A stretch of 46,699 nt of DNA from Bacteroidia bacterium (GTDB lineage: Bacteria > Bacteroidota > Bacteroidia > JADZBD01), in contig JAGVMA010000059.1 of assembly GCA_020054095.1 (NCBI GenBank), forward strand, positions 1-46,699. Reading direction: 5' to 3'. Position numbers and translations under genes: made by a program. Under the pieces are notes generated by a model that saw nothing but the letters and a program-made list of their open reading frames with translations, had not been told where the DNA came from and made no database searches. Below, piece after piece: positions 8,175-17,225 of this stretch (its first letter is position 1; the number at the start of each line of letters is the position of its first letter).

Positions 8175-10292
8175 TTGAAAATAAATTTACTCCATATCTC
8201 CTCAAATGCTCGTATTTATAGTGCGCTTTTTTTGCTTTTTTTATCATCGACATTTTTATCAGAGGGCTATTCGCAGGTTACAGACTCGTTGGTGAAAACT
8301 AAGATTGCTGAATTAGAGAAAATTTGGCTTTCGCATATTAATGATGCAACAGTAAATTTTAAACAGAAAGATATTCCTCAAACACAATTGCTGCTTACCA
8401 ATATGATTAATTATGGTGATACGGCTTGGGTTAATATCAATAATTCGCTTTACAATGCACGCATAAATCAGCTTAAAAATGATGTGGGCGTGGACTTTAA
8501 CACTAATTATATTGAAAATTTTAATACCGGAATTAATACCGAAGATGATTTGATATACAGACGCAGGTTACAAACCGGATTGGAATGGGACATCTTAAAA
8601 AATGGATATTATGCCAGTAAATTAAAGCAGCAACAGTTGCAAAACGAATTGCTTATTCAAACGCTGCAAAACGCAAGTCAAGTGAGTTCGAGCAGTTATG
8701 TGAAAAACGCATCGGCTGTTATTTATTTATACAATGCTCAAAAAATTAGTCTGCTCGAAAAGCGACTAACCATCGTTAACCAGCAATTGAAATTTGCTAA
8801 TGACTTAAATAAACTAAAACAGATTCCGTACATAGAAGTGATGCGCGTGGTGCAATCGCAAACGGACATTGCCGCTATGCTTCAAGTTTATAAAGGTTAT
8901 AACGATTTGTTGGCAGCTCATTACAGTAGCTTTAAAACCGATGAGATTTATCCGCTTTGCGATATTGATGTAAATAAATTGCTTCAATCACACGCAGCAT
9001 TAAAAACCAATGCGCTACGAGACAGTATTGTGAACTTAGAAATTAAAAATCTTGATTTAGAATCTTCGTTTATTAATAACATAGGTTTGCGAACTGCATT
9101 GCGTTATAATTTATTTGACCCTTTTTATGTTGAGGGTAATCAACGCGATTTTTTTTCTGCCTCATTAAGTGTTACTATGCCTATTCCGTTTGGTACAAAA
9201 TCGGCTAAAAAAGTGAACGATGCAAAAGCGAAATTATTGCAGTACAACAATCAGCATAACAATAACGATGAATTTTTTTCAGAAGCAGTAAATGGGTTTT
9301 ACGAATACCGATACAAGCTGAAGCAATACGTTAATTTTTATCAGAAAACATTTATTTACAAAGAGCTTATTAGGATAGATAAAGTAAAGCAGCAATTTCA
9401 GGATGTGGAATTTAATCCGCTAAAAGCGCTTACGGTTATAGATGATTATTTGTCAATTCAAATTGAAATGCTTGACTTGCGCCAGCAAATGTTAATCCAA
9501 TTGCTTAAAATGTCGGTTAAATACCCTGAAGTTCAGGTGCAAAATATTATCAAACCTTTTTCACTCGACTCGCTCGCAATAAAAGCAAATTTTATCTCGG
9601 CAAATCTTTCGGTTTACACATGGAGCGATGCACTTGCTAATTTTAAACCCAGCTTTTTGAGCAATTATGTGATGCTGAATAAAATTTCGGCTGTAATACT
9701 ATCTTACAAAAAAAACGGCTCAAATGCCGAACAAGTGAACCTGTTTTTTGATTCGCTGCTTTTAAATGGTGTTAATGTGGAATTGCTGGTGGGAAATAAT
9801 AAATTAACAGCCAAAAATTTTAAACGCAGTATTGATTCACTTATTGCGCTTACAAAAGGCAGGGCAATAGCTGCACTACACTTAGATGTGGAGCCGCACA
9901 CCTTTGATGATTTTAAGCAAAACGAAGGAAAGTACATGGATGCTTATATTGAAATGCTGAAAAATGCAAAGGCGTATTGCACAGAAAAAAATATAAAACT
10001 GAATGCTTCAATTCCGGTTTATTTCAAAGAAAAGTATTTAACTGCCATTTATTCGCTTTGCGATAAAATATATTTAATGACGTATGAGACAACTAAAGCC
10101 GAAAGTGTCGTCAATAGAATAAAAGAAGAATTAATACTCGGTAAATCTAAAACCGTGATTGCGATAAGAACAAATGATTTTGCTAATAGAAATGAATTGG
10201 ACGAGATGATAAAAAAGCTGCAAGAGCTTACCGGAGTTTTTGATTTTGCAATTCACGATTTAGATAGTATGATAAAACAGGACAATAAATGA
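8175..10292 (+). CDS. TolC-like outer-membrane protein fused to a TIM-barrel glycoside-hydrolase-like domain
   Basis: This 705-residue protein starts at a TTG. No ATG is available near the N terminus, and the signal peptide (about residues 12-34) requires this start. Residues 60-465 look like a TolC-type channel: long helices rich in Gln and Lys, a YRRRLQTGLEWDILKNGYYAS segment near 130, and a second beta segment (FFSASLSVTMPIPFGTKSAKKVNDAKAKLL) near 325. Residues 475-700 look like a TIM barrel related to GH18-type enzymes, with LHLDVEPH near 568 (a possible acid Glu) and IYLMTYE near 632. PgaA/PgaB and PelB/PelA combine export with hydrolysis using separate proteins; here both appear to be in one. 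Downstream are an HlyD-like adaptor and a GT2 synthase. The domain calls rest on pattern recognition by eye. Confidence 0.65.
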   Translation: MKINLLHISSNARIYSALFLLFLSSTFLSEGYSQVTDSLVKTKIAELEKIWLSHINDATVNFKQKDIPQTQLLLTNMINYGDTAWVNINNSLYNARINQLKNDVGVDFNTNYIENFNTGINTEDDLIYRRRLQTGLEWDILKNGYYASKLKQQQLQNELLIQTLQNASQVSSSSYVKNASAVIYLYNAQKISLLEKRLTIVNQQLKFANDLNKLKQIPYIEVMRVVQSQTDIAAMLQVYKGYNDLLAAHYSSFKTDEIYPLCDIDVNKLLQSHAALKTNALRDSIVNLEIKNLDLESSFINNIGLRTALRYNLFDPFYVEGNQRDFFSASLSVTMPIPFGTKSAKKVNDAKAKLLQYNNQHNNNDEFFSEAVNGFYEYRYKLKQYVNFYQKTFIYKELIRIDKVKQQFQDVEFNPLKALTVIDDYLSIQIEMLDLRQQMLIQLLKMSVKYPEVQVQNIIKPFSLDSLAIKANFISANLSVYTWSDALANFKPSFLSNYVMLNKISAVILSYKKNGSNAEQVNLFFDSLLLNGVNVELLVGNNKLTAKNFKRSIDSLIALTKGRAIAALHLDVEPHTFDDFKQNEGKYMDAYIEMLKNAKAYCTEKNIKLNASIPVYFKEKYLTAIYSLCDKIYLMTYETTKAESVVNRIKEELILGKSKTVIAIRTNDFANRNELDEMIKKLQELTGVFDFAIHDLDSMIKQDNK

Positions 10293-10296
10293 AGCA

Positions 10297-11406
10297 ATGA
10301 AGAGCGTATATTTTAAAAGGAAAAACACATTGCTCAGAACGGTTAACGAAACGAAACCGCTTGTTAAAAATTATAACATAGATAGATATATTTATTTTAT
10401 TTTTTTGGCAGTACTCCTTCTGTTGCTTGGTTATTACTTGTTTTTTAAGTGGCTATACGTGCAAGCCGATGGACAAGTTTTGTTTGAAAACGTGCGCATA
10501 AGAATTACTGACGATTGCCGAGTAGTGCAACTTTACAAGGAGGAAGGCGATACTGTTTTAAAAGGCGATACACTTTTTGCTTATTACGAAGATAGCGATG
10601 AAGGTAACAATGGTGGTGGCTTTGGCAGTGGATTTTCTACCGGTGCATTTTCAGGCACTACTTATGCTAACGATATGGATTGGATAGCAAAAGAAATATA
10701 TAACCTTAACAAAAAAGTATCGCTCAATAAAATTGAAATAAACGAAAACTCTGTTCTAAGAAAAAGTTATGAAGGTGAATTAGAACGCATAAAAAACGAA
10801 GTGATATTAGATGCTTTGCCACACAGCAGGTTAGAGAGTGTAAAAAATGAAATAGCACGACTGAAAACCAATATTGCAAAATTGAAACAAGAAAACAGAG
10901 AACTGCAATCGCTGGTGAGGCAGTTAAAAGAGATGGCAACTACAGGCAAAAAGCCAAGTAAGAGTGTTAACCTCACATTTTCGGGTGGTGGCAACGGTGG
11001 CGGTGGAAACGATGACGAACAAAAGAAATATTTTATTTCACCGCTCGATGGCTTGGTTAATCGCATTTATGTTTCTGAATTTGAAGTGGCGTTAAAAACC
11101 GAAGAGATAATGAGCGTACAGCGCAGAAAAAAAATAATGATAAAGGCCTATTTTGAGCAAGCTAATGTGGATGACATTGTGGAGGGCGATACAATGACAA
11201 TTACATTCCCTGATGGAACAAAAGGGAAAGGATATTTAAAGCGAATGTACTTAGGCACTTATCCCTTGCCCGAAGAGTTTCAAAAAAGATACGAGCCCGT
11301 TAAACGCACAATTGCAGGTGATATTTATCCGGCAGATTCAAACGAAGCAAAAAAATGGGTGTTGTTTAATAAATTAAGTGTTGAACTAAGAAAATACAAA
11401 TATTAA
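10297..11406 (+). CDS. HlyD/Alg44-like periplasmic adaptor
   Basis: This 369-residue inner-membrane protein has one transmembrane segment (about residues 30-52) with most of the chain in the periplasm. A lipoyl-like half follows it (VQLYKEEGDTVLKGDTLFAYYE near residue 75). A Gly-rich linker and a coiled coil of about 85 residues come next, around 130-215. A second Gly-rich linker leads to the returning lipoyl half (FISPLDGLVNRIYVSEFE near 246) and a barrel segment. This is the HlyD membrane-fusion layout, also found in Alg44, the partner of the alginate synthase Alg8. A TolC-like gene ends four bases upstream and a GT2 synthase follows, so it probably links the synthase to the outer-membrane channel. 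Confidence 0.78.
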   Translation: MKSVYFKRKNTLLRTVNETKPLVKNYNIDRYIYFIFLAVLLLLLGYYLFFKWLYVQADGQVLFENVRIRITDDCRVVQLYKEEGDTVLKGDTLFAYYEDSDEGNNGGGFGSGFSTGAFSGTTYANDMDWIAKEIYNLNKKVSLNKIEINENSVLRKSYEGELERIKNEVILDALPHSRLESVKNEIARLKTNIAKLKQENRELQSLVRQLKEMATTGKKPSKSVNLTFSGGGNGGGGNDDEQKKYFISPLDGLVNRIYVSEFEVALKTEEIMSVQRRKKIMIKAYFEQANVDDIVEGDTMTITFPDGTKGKGYLKRMYLGTYPLPEEFQKRYEPVKRTIAGDIYPADSNEAKKWVLFNKLSVELRKYKY

Positions 11407-11408
11407 AA

Positions 11409-12842
11409 ATGTTATCAGTTTCAAAATCTACAAAAGCAATAATTGAGGGCAACAAAATAGATGTTGACAATACCCTTTTTTATGTGATTGAAAGTTACAC
11501 GGAATTCAAGTTAGAACACATGATGGGTTATGATGCATTAATTATAGATGCGCAAGACAATTTTTTTACTCGCCACATTCTAAAAAAACTTCGTTCGAGT
11601 TTTAATCACGAATATTATTTAAAACCCATTTTTTTATTGAACCCTCGCGAAACAAACGACCCGATAGTGAAAGGATTAAACGATGGAATTATTTTTTCGC
11701 TTGATCAGGTAACCGAACTTACAAATAAAGTAAAACAGCTTTTTTTTAACAGCACTCAAATATCGTATAACACACCGCTCACTTTTGAAGCGCAAGTGGT
11801 GAAAAAAGTATTTGATTATATGTTTACGAGAGACATAAAATCGCTAACGCCAATGGTAGATATGAATTCTTCCGTAGGCTTTTCGTGGCCGGAAATATCG
11901 GTGAATTTTGAAGCGCATGAAGATGCACAAGTGCTTGAGATTTTAGATTATGCCGAACGCGAAGGCTACGTGTGGCCCGATTTTGAAGAGCGTGTTTATT
12001 TGTGCAACAACTGCTACAATGGCTATTTAATGTATCGCGAAGTTTGTCCTCACTGCAATTCATCTCACATTAGTTCGCAAGATTTGGTTCATCACTTTCC
12101 GTGCGCTTATGTGGGGCCGATAGCTGATTTTAAAAACACTATTGATAATACATTATCGTGCCCAAAGTGCCACAAAAACTTACGTCACATTGGTGTAGAT
12201 TATGATAAGCCATCGGTAATAAATCATTGCAATAGTTGCGATAAAAGTTTTCAGGATTTTTATATAAAAGCCAAGTGTTTATCATGCAGTAACGATGTGG
12301 AAGTACAATATTTAATTTCAAAAAATATATACAAATACAAACTCACTAAAAAAGGACGTGCAGTAGCCGTAAGCGGAATGATGAATGCTGCCGAAGTGGT
12401 GGAAGAAATACAAGGTACAATAGCATTGGATACTTATAAAATAATGCTCCATTATCAAATAGAAAGGATGAGAAACAACAAGTCGCTCAAATCATTTATT
12501 ATGATAATGAACCTCGAAAATATTTTTGAACTCTATAATAAAATTGGAAACAAAGCATATCGTAAATTACTGGAAGATATTGTGATGCTGGTTCGCGAAA
12601 ATATAACACCTTCAGATTATATTTCTATCGAAAGCCAATCAACAATGCATTTGTGCCTTAATGATGTGGAGCCCTATCATGTAGATTACATGGTGCGCAC
12701 CATTACACATAAACTTAAAAAAACCATTGCAGATAACTTTAATAATTTCGAGCTTGTGATGCGCATCGAGCAACAGCAGTTGCAATCTTCAACAAGTGCC
12801 GACAAACAAATTATAGCGCTTTCAAAAATTTTATTTGAATGA
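11409..12842 (+). CDS. Pseudo-receiver / zinc-ribbon / degenerate GGDEF regulatory protein
   Basis: This 477-residue cytoplasmic protein has three visible parts. Residues 20-115 look like a receiver fold (YDALIIDAQDN, then KPIFLLNPRE). Residues 198-305 hold five CxxC-type pairs (CNNC, CPHC, CPKC, CNSC, CLSC) plus scattered histidines, implying several zinc sites; this resembles the TackOD1-type metal-binding domains found with signalling proteins. Residues 355-465 align by eye with a GGDEF domain (IMNLENIFELYNKIGNKAYRKLLEDI), but the GGDEF signature is replaced by IESQSTM, so catalysis is unlikely. Its start lies two bases after the adaptor stop, and its end overlaps the synthase by four bases. 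I infer that it senses a metal or nucleotide and controls the synthase. Confidence 0.65.
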   Translation: MLSVSKSTKAIIEGNKIDVDNTLFYVIESYTEFKLEHMMGYDALIIDAQDNFFTRHILKKLRSSFNHEYYLKPIFLLNPRETNDPIVKGLNDGIIFSLDQVTELTNKVKQLFFNSTQISYNTPLTFEAQVVKKVFDYMFTRDIKSLTPMVDMNSSVGFSWPEISVNFEAHEDAQVLEILDYAEREGYVWPDFEERVYLCNNCYNGYLMYREVCPHCNSSHISSQDLVHHFPCAYVGPIADFKNTIDNTLSCPKCHKNLRHIGVDYDKPSVINHCNSCDKSFQDFYIKAKCLSCSNDVEVQYLISKNIYKYKLTKKGRAVAVSGMMNAAEVVEEIQGTIALDTYKIMLHYQIERMRNNKSLKSFIMIMNLENIFELYNKIGNKAYRKLLEDIVMLVRENITPSDYISIESQSTMHLCLNDVEPYHVDYMVRTITHKLKKTIADNFNNFELVMRIEQQQLQSSTSADKQIIALSKILFE

Positions 12843-14149
12843 TAGAATACATAGAAGAGTTTTTAAACTATCTGTCCACTATCGGGCCTGATAAACTTAT
12901 TCGTGTATTTTGGTTTTTTTTCATTTTTGAGTTTTTTAGATTTTTTATTTTAGAATTAGCTGCATTGCTCATTTGGCGATTAAAAATGTGGCTGATTGAA
13001 GATAAACTTTCTGAAGCCCGAAAAACAATTTGGAAAAAAAAACCACTTATTTCTGTTATTGTTCCGGGCAGAAACGAAGGGAAAAATATTTACAAATTGG
13101 CAATGTCGTTGCGGGAGCAAACTTATAATAACTATGAACTGATAGTGGTTGACGATGGCTCAGATGATGACACCGAAATAATTTGCCGGAGCCTTAATCA
13201 GCTCGGACATATAGATTATTTTTTGCGTAACGATGTGCGTGGTGGAAAAGCATCGGCAGCTAACCTTGGGCTTAGAATGGCAAAAGGCGATATTATTGTT
13301 CACCTTGATGCCGATTGCTCGTATGACCGAGATGCGATTGAAAATATTATTATGCCATTTTTTCTGGATGAGCGAATAGGTGCTGTGGGTGGAAATGTGC
13401 AGGTGCGAAATTACCGAGAAAGTTTGTGCGCCACTTTGCAAGCAATTGAATACACCGATACAATTTCTGTAGGTAGGATTGCATCAAGCGAGCTTGGAAT
13501 TTACCGTGTAATATCGGGTGCATTTGGTGCCTTTAGAAAACAAGCACTCGACCGTGTGGGTGGCTGGGATATAGGTCCGGGACTTGACGGAGACATTACC
13601 GTGAAAATTAGAAAACTTGGTTATAAAATACATTTTGAACACACCGCTGTTTGCCAAACAAGTGTGCCTGTTACGTTTAAGAAGCTAATTAAACAGCGCT
13701 TGCGTTGGGATAAATCACTTATCCGTTTCAGATTGAGAAAGCATAACGATGTGTTTCTGCCTAACCAATCTTTTAAGTGGGGAAATTTTATTTCATTCGT
13801 AGAAAATGTAACCTATAACTTAGTGCTTAACATTAAGTGGTACGTTTATATTATTGATATGGCAATAAGTTTCACAAGCCAAATTGCATTTATCATCCCT
13901 ATGAACATCATACTCTATACAACTAATAATTATCTGAAATACATCGTGTTTTCAATTTTCCGCGACCGCAAGAATGAACCCACCGGCTATTTTTTAATAT
14001 ACATGCCGTGCATGGTCATTTATTTTGGATACTATTTGCGCATTGTTAGAACTGTGGCTTACATCCAAGAACTGTTTTTTAAATCATCTTACAAAGACTC
14101 TTGGAATCCGGCAAAAACATCGCGACATGCAAAAGCACTTAAAATTTAA
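12839..14149 (+). CDS. Processive GT2 polysaccharide synthase (PgaC/Alg8/NodC-like)
   Basis: This 436-residue membrane glycosyltransferase has the signature of processive GT2 enzymes: VVDDGSDDD near residue 102, DADCS near 157, GLDGDIT near 249, and QRLRW (the QxxRW motif) near 285. A long hydrophobic stretch at 17-47 precedes the catalytic domain. Further membrane segments lie at about 325-400. It should polymerise a beta-linked sugar from a UDP- or GDP-sugar and move it across the inner membrane. The DGD triad replaces the more common ED pair. There is no PilZ domain. The upstream TolC-like, HlyD-like and regulator genes form one operon with it. The polymer type cannot be read from sequence. 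Confidence 0.88.
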   Translation: MIEYIEEFLNYLSTIGPDKLIRVFWFFFIFEFFRFFILELAALLIWRLKMWLIEDKLSEARKTIWKKKPLISVIVPGRNEGKNIYKLAMSLREQTYNNYELIVVDDGSDDDTEIICRSLNQLGHIDYFLRNDVRGGKASAANLGLRMAKGDIIVHLDADCSYDRDAIENIIMPFFLDERIGAVGGNVQVRNYRESLCATLQAIEYTDTISVGRIASSELGIYRVISGAFGAFRKQALDRVGGWDIGPGLDGDITVKIRKLGYKIHFEHTAVCQTSVPVTFKKLIKQRLRWDKSLIRFRLRKHNDVFLPNQSFKWGNFISFVENVTYNLVLNIKWYVYIIDMAISFTSQIAFIIPMNIILYTTNNYLKYIVFSIFRDRKNEPTGYFLIYMPCMVIYFGYYLRIVRTVAYIQELFFKSSYKDSWNPAKTSRHAKALKI

Positions 14150-14158
14150 TTAATCATT

Positions 14159-14166
14159 TAACTTTG
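14159..14166 (+). promoter_or_regulatory. Candidate -7 box for ruvX
   Basis: TAACTTTG matches TAnnTTTG and ends four bases before the ruvX ATG. If used, the transcript would have almost no leader. No -33 TTTG is seen at the usual spacing. Confidence 0.4.
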
Positions 14167-14170
14167 CTTT

Positions 14171-14593
14171 ATGGCTCGATTAATGGCAATAGATTATGGA
14201 ACAAAACGAACCGGCATAGCCGTAACCGATTCATCGCAAATTATTGCTACTGCATTAACTTCTGTAAAATCGGCTGACTTAATTAGCTTTTTAAAACAAT
14301 ATTTCAGTAAAGAAAAAGTAGAAACCGTAATTGTGGGTATGCCCAAAACGCTTAATAATTTACCATCCGAAAACGCAAAACATGTGCAAGCATTTGTAAA
14401 TACGTTTAAAAAACAATTTGAATCCATTAAAATTGAAACCATAGATGAACGATTTACATCAGCTATCGCCATAAATAGTTTAATAGATGCTGGGCATAAA
14501 AAAAGTGTGAAGCAACAAAAAGGTATAATTGATGAAATAAGTGCTACAATTATGCTGCAAGATTATTTAGAGAAATTAAAAAACAACCGATAA
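14171..14593 (+). CDS. ruvX: RuvX/YqgF family Holliday-junction resolvase-like protein
   Basis: This 140-residue RNase H-fold protein has the YqgF signatures: AIDYGTKRTGIAVTD at the N terminus, VIVGMPKTLNN near 54, ETIDERFTSA near 94 and a final acidic DEISATIMLQDYL near 121. Family members process 16S rRNA ends and/or Holliday junctions; the main role in Bacteroidota is not known to me. It lies between the exopolysaccharide operon and def, 10 bp before the def ATG. Confidence 0.92.
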   Translation: MARLMAIDYGTKRTGIAVTDSSQIIATALTSVKSADLISFLKQYFSKEKVETVIVGMPKTLNNLPSENAKHVQAFVNTFKKQFESIKIETIDERFTSAIAINSLIDAGHKKSVKQQKGIIDEISATIMLQDYLEKLKNNR

Positions 14594-14603
14594 ATTTGCG
14601 CTT

Positions 14604-15191
14604 ATGATTTTACCAATAGTAGCTTATGGCGATCCGGCTTTAAAGCGCGTAGCAGATAATATAAATGAAGATTATCCACAGCTTGCTACCCTGATTGAAA
14701 ATATGTTTGAAACTATGTATGAGGCCAACGGAGTGGGATTGGCAGCACCTCAAATCGGCAAATCTATCCGCTTATTTATAGTTGATGCATCGCCTTTTGC
14801 TGAGCGCGATGAAGAAGATGCCGAAGAACCAACGGAAGATTTAAAAGCACTAAAAGATTTCAAGAAAATTTTTATTAATGCACGCATCACAAAAGAAGAA
14901 GGCGAAGTGTGGCCATTTAACGAGGGCTGCTTAAGCATACCCAAAATACGCGAAGATGTGGAGCGGAAACCCACGATTACGATTGAGTATGTGGATGAAA
15001 ACTTTAAAAAACATTCGGAGCAATACAGTGGCGTGGCAGCACGTATCATTCAGCATGAGTACGATCATATTGAAGGTAAATTATTTATTGACCGCCTTTC
15101 GCCACTACGAAAAAGAATATTAAAAGGTAAATTACTTGATATAACTAAAGGCAATGTAGATGTTGCCTATAAAATGAAATTTCCAAAATGA
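14604..15191 (+). CDS. def: Peptide deformylase
   Basis: It removes the formyl group from the initiator methionine of new proteins using a bound metal ion. All three family motifs are visible in the 195 residues: GVGLAAPQIG near residue 42, EGCLSIP near 111 and QHEYDH near 153. These supply the Cys and two His metal ligands and the catalytic Glu. An acidic insertion (about residues 68-85) between motifs I and II is longer than in E. coli Def but is common in Bacteroidota. A TAAATTTG box at 14591-14598 overlaps the ruvX stop codon. The gene overlaps the following lipoprotein gene by four bases. Confidence 0.96.
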   Translation: MILPIVAYGDPALKRVADNINEDYPQLATLIENMFETMYEANGVGLAAPQIGKSIRLFIVDASPFAERDEEDAEEPTEDLKALKDFKKIFINARITKEEGEVWPFNEGCLSIPKIREDVERKPTITIEYVDENFKKHSEQYSGVAARIIQHEYDHIEGKLFIDRLSPLRKRILKGKLLDITKGNVDVAYKMKFPK

Positions 15192-15745
15192 TGTATAGGT
15201 TTTTGTTTTTCTCTTTTATGTTAATACTTGCTGCATGCGGAAGCAATGAACAAAGCGATATGGTTAATACCGATATTAAGTTGCGCGATTCTGTTTTTAC
15301 TTCCATACAATCGCAAGAAGCGAATATTAAAAAAATAATTTCTTCGCCTAATCCTTCCTTTGATTTAAGTACTGCAACTGCAATTTATAACAGCTATACA
15401 TTTTACGCATCTAAATTTCCGGCTGATACTTTAACACCTAATTTTTTATTCAAAGCATCTGATATTGCTTCGAGTGCACTTAACAGGAATGACGATGCCA
15501 TTGCCTTGCTTGATAAAGTAGTGGAGAAATATCCCAATTTCAGAAGATTGCCCGAGTGTTATTTTTTGCGCGGTTTTTTCTGCCAAAAAAATATTGCTGA
15601 TTCTGCAATAGCACGCAAATATTTTGATGCCATGATTGAGAAGTTCCCCAACCACTCGTTAACCGAACAAGCCAATCAAATGAAATTGCTGCTTGGTAAA
15701 ACAGATGAACAAATAATTAAAGAGTTTGAGGGTAAAAACAAATAA
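15188..15745 (+). CDS. Lipoprotein with TPR-like repeats
   Basis: This 185-residue protein has a lipoprotein signal with lipobox LAAC (Cys17) directly after a hydrophobic stretch, so it should be lipid-anchored on the periplasmic side or at the cell surface. The remainder is helical with TPR-like segments (residues 75-165; PNFLFKASDIASSAL and AIARKYFDAMIEKFPNHSLTEQA). Similar short TPR lipoproteins follow def in other Bacteroidota. No catalytic motif is seen, and the exact role is unknown. Translation is probably coupled to def through the ATGA overlap. Confidence 0.75.
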   Translation: MMYRFLFFSFMLILAACGSNEQSDMVNTDIKLRDSVFTSIQSQEANIKKIISSPNPSFDLSTATAIYNSYTFYASKFPADTLTPNFLFKASDIASSALNRNDDAIALLDKVVEKYPNFRRLPECYFLRGFFCQKNIADSAIARKYFDAMIEKFPNHSLTEQANQMKLLLGKTDEQIIKEFEGKNK

Positions 15746-15779
15746 ATTTTATTAAATTAGTTAACCAATAATTTTTCAA

Positions 15780-17225
15780 TTGAATAGAATAAAACTTTTA
15801 TCACTTTGTTTTCTTATCAGTTCATTAGCAGCCCATGCTCAGTTGCTTAAATGGGAAAGGGTATTTGGGGGCCCGGCTTATGAGTATGGCGAATATGTTA
15901 TACAATGTGCTGATAAAGGCTATCTAGTAGCCGGCAGTACAAGCAGCTACACAGCAAACACCGATGCGTATTTATTGAAAGTAGATTCAAATGGTACATT
16001 TTTGTGGCATCGTATTTTTGGTGGTGGAAATGTGGAATGGGCAAAAAGTGTAAAAGAAATTCCATCGGACAGTGGCTTTATTTTTTGTGGTTACACTAAT
16101 AGTATGGGCAATGGCGGTTACGATGTTTACCTGGTGCGAACAGATAAGAATGCCAATATACTTTGGCAAAAAACGTATGGCGGTGCCGACTGGGATTTTG
16201 GCAATTCTGTTTCCCTTGCAAGCGATGGAGGATTTATTTTATGCGGCTCAACTTTTAGTTTCGGTAATGGCAATGAAGATGTGTATGTGATTAAAACAGA
16301 TGCTATGGGCGTACTTCAGTGGGATACCACTTATGGCGGCATGGATGATGAGCAAGCAAATGAAATACACCAAACAAATGATGGTGGTTACATTATTGCA
16401 GCCCAAACAAAAAGCTACGGAGCAGGAAACTACGATGCATGGATAATAAAATTAAACGCCAATGCAGATACCGTTTGGACGGATGTGAATGGTGGAGCTG
16501 ATGAAGATGTACTAATGTCTGTTCAAGAAATGACAAATGGAAATTACATTACTGCCGGCCACATAACTACATTAAATGGTGATTTGGATTCTTATTTAGC
16601 ACAATATGATAATTTAGGAACGCAGCAGTGGAGTAGGGATTTTGCTATACCCAATAATCAAAATATTAAGAGTATAAGAGAAACATACAATGGAGGTTTT
16701 TTTACTATAGGCAATACTAACAATGGTGGCGGTGGCGGTGAGGATATTAATTTTTTACTCTTATCAAATGCTGGTTGGTATGTTGATGGTGGAACAAGAG
16801 GTGGTCAAAATAACGAATTTGGTTATCATGGCGAACAATGTGCTGATAGCGGATTTATTGTAATAGGCACCACACGTTCTTGGGGAAATGGTCTAACGGA
16901 TATGTTTCTTATTAAGTTCGATAAAAATCTCCTGTTTACGCAATTGCCAGTTGTCGGCATCTATGAGGAAAGTAATGCGCACAATTCAACTAATATTGTT
17001 TACCCAAATCCTTCTAACGAGAAAGCTACTATACTTTTGGCTATAGCTCAAAAAAATGTGTCAATAAAGTTGTATTCTGTTTTAGGAAATGAAATTCTTG
17101 ATTTTAATTTTGAATGGAAGCAAAGTCAGATATTAGAAATTTATACATCAACATTGCCTGATGGTGTTTATTTCTTAAAATCCAGCAACGGACTTATTAA
17201 TGAAAAAATAATAGTTAAGCACTAA
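15780..17225 (+). CDS. Secreted repeat protein with type IX secretion C-terminal sorting domain
   Basis: This 481-residue protein has a clear signal peptide (residues 1-20, ending AAHAQ). About seven repeats of roughly 50 residues follow, each with a pattern like GGYDVYLVRTDKNANILWQKTYGG, giving a beta-propeller-like body. The last 75 residues (from YPNPSNEKATI to VYFLKSSNGLINEKIIVKH) form a type A T9SS sorting domain, so the protein should be exported by T9SS and held at or released from the cell surface. The start is a TTG; no ATG fits the signal peptide. The gene converges on the BadF-type kinase with a four-base overlap at the 3' ends. The T9SS gene porQ lies 1 kb downstream. Confidence 0.85.
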   Translation: MNRIKLLSLCFLISSLAAHAQLLKWERVFGGPAYEYGEYVIQCADKGYLVAGSTSSYTANTDAYLLKVDSNGTFLWHRIFGGGNVEWAKSVKEIPSDSGFIFCGYTNSMGNGGYDVYLVRTDKNANILWQKTYGGADWDFGNSVSLASDGGFILCGSTFSFGNGNEDVYVIKTDAMGVLQWDTTYGGMDDEQANEIHQTNDGGYIIAAQTKSYGAGNYDAWIIKLNANADTVWTDVNGGADEDVLMSVQEMTNGNYITAGHITTLNGDLDSYLAQYDNLGTQQWSRDFAIPNNQNIKSIRETYNGGFFTIGNTNNGGGGGEDINFLLLSNAGWYVDGGTRGGQNNEFGYHGEQCADSGFIVIGTTRSWGNGLTDMFLIKFDKNLLFTQLPVVGIYEESNAHNSTNIVYPNPSNEKATILLAIAQKNVSIKLYSVLGNEILDFNFEWKQSQILEIYTSTLPDGVYFLKSSNGLINEKIIVKH

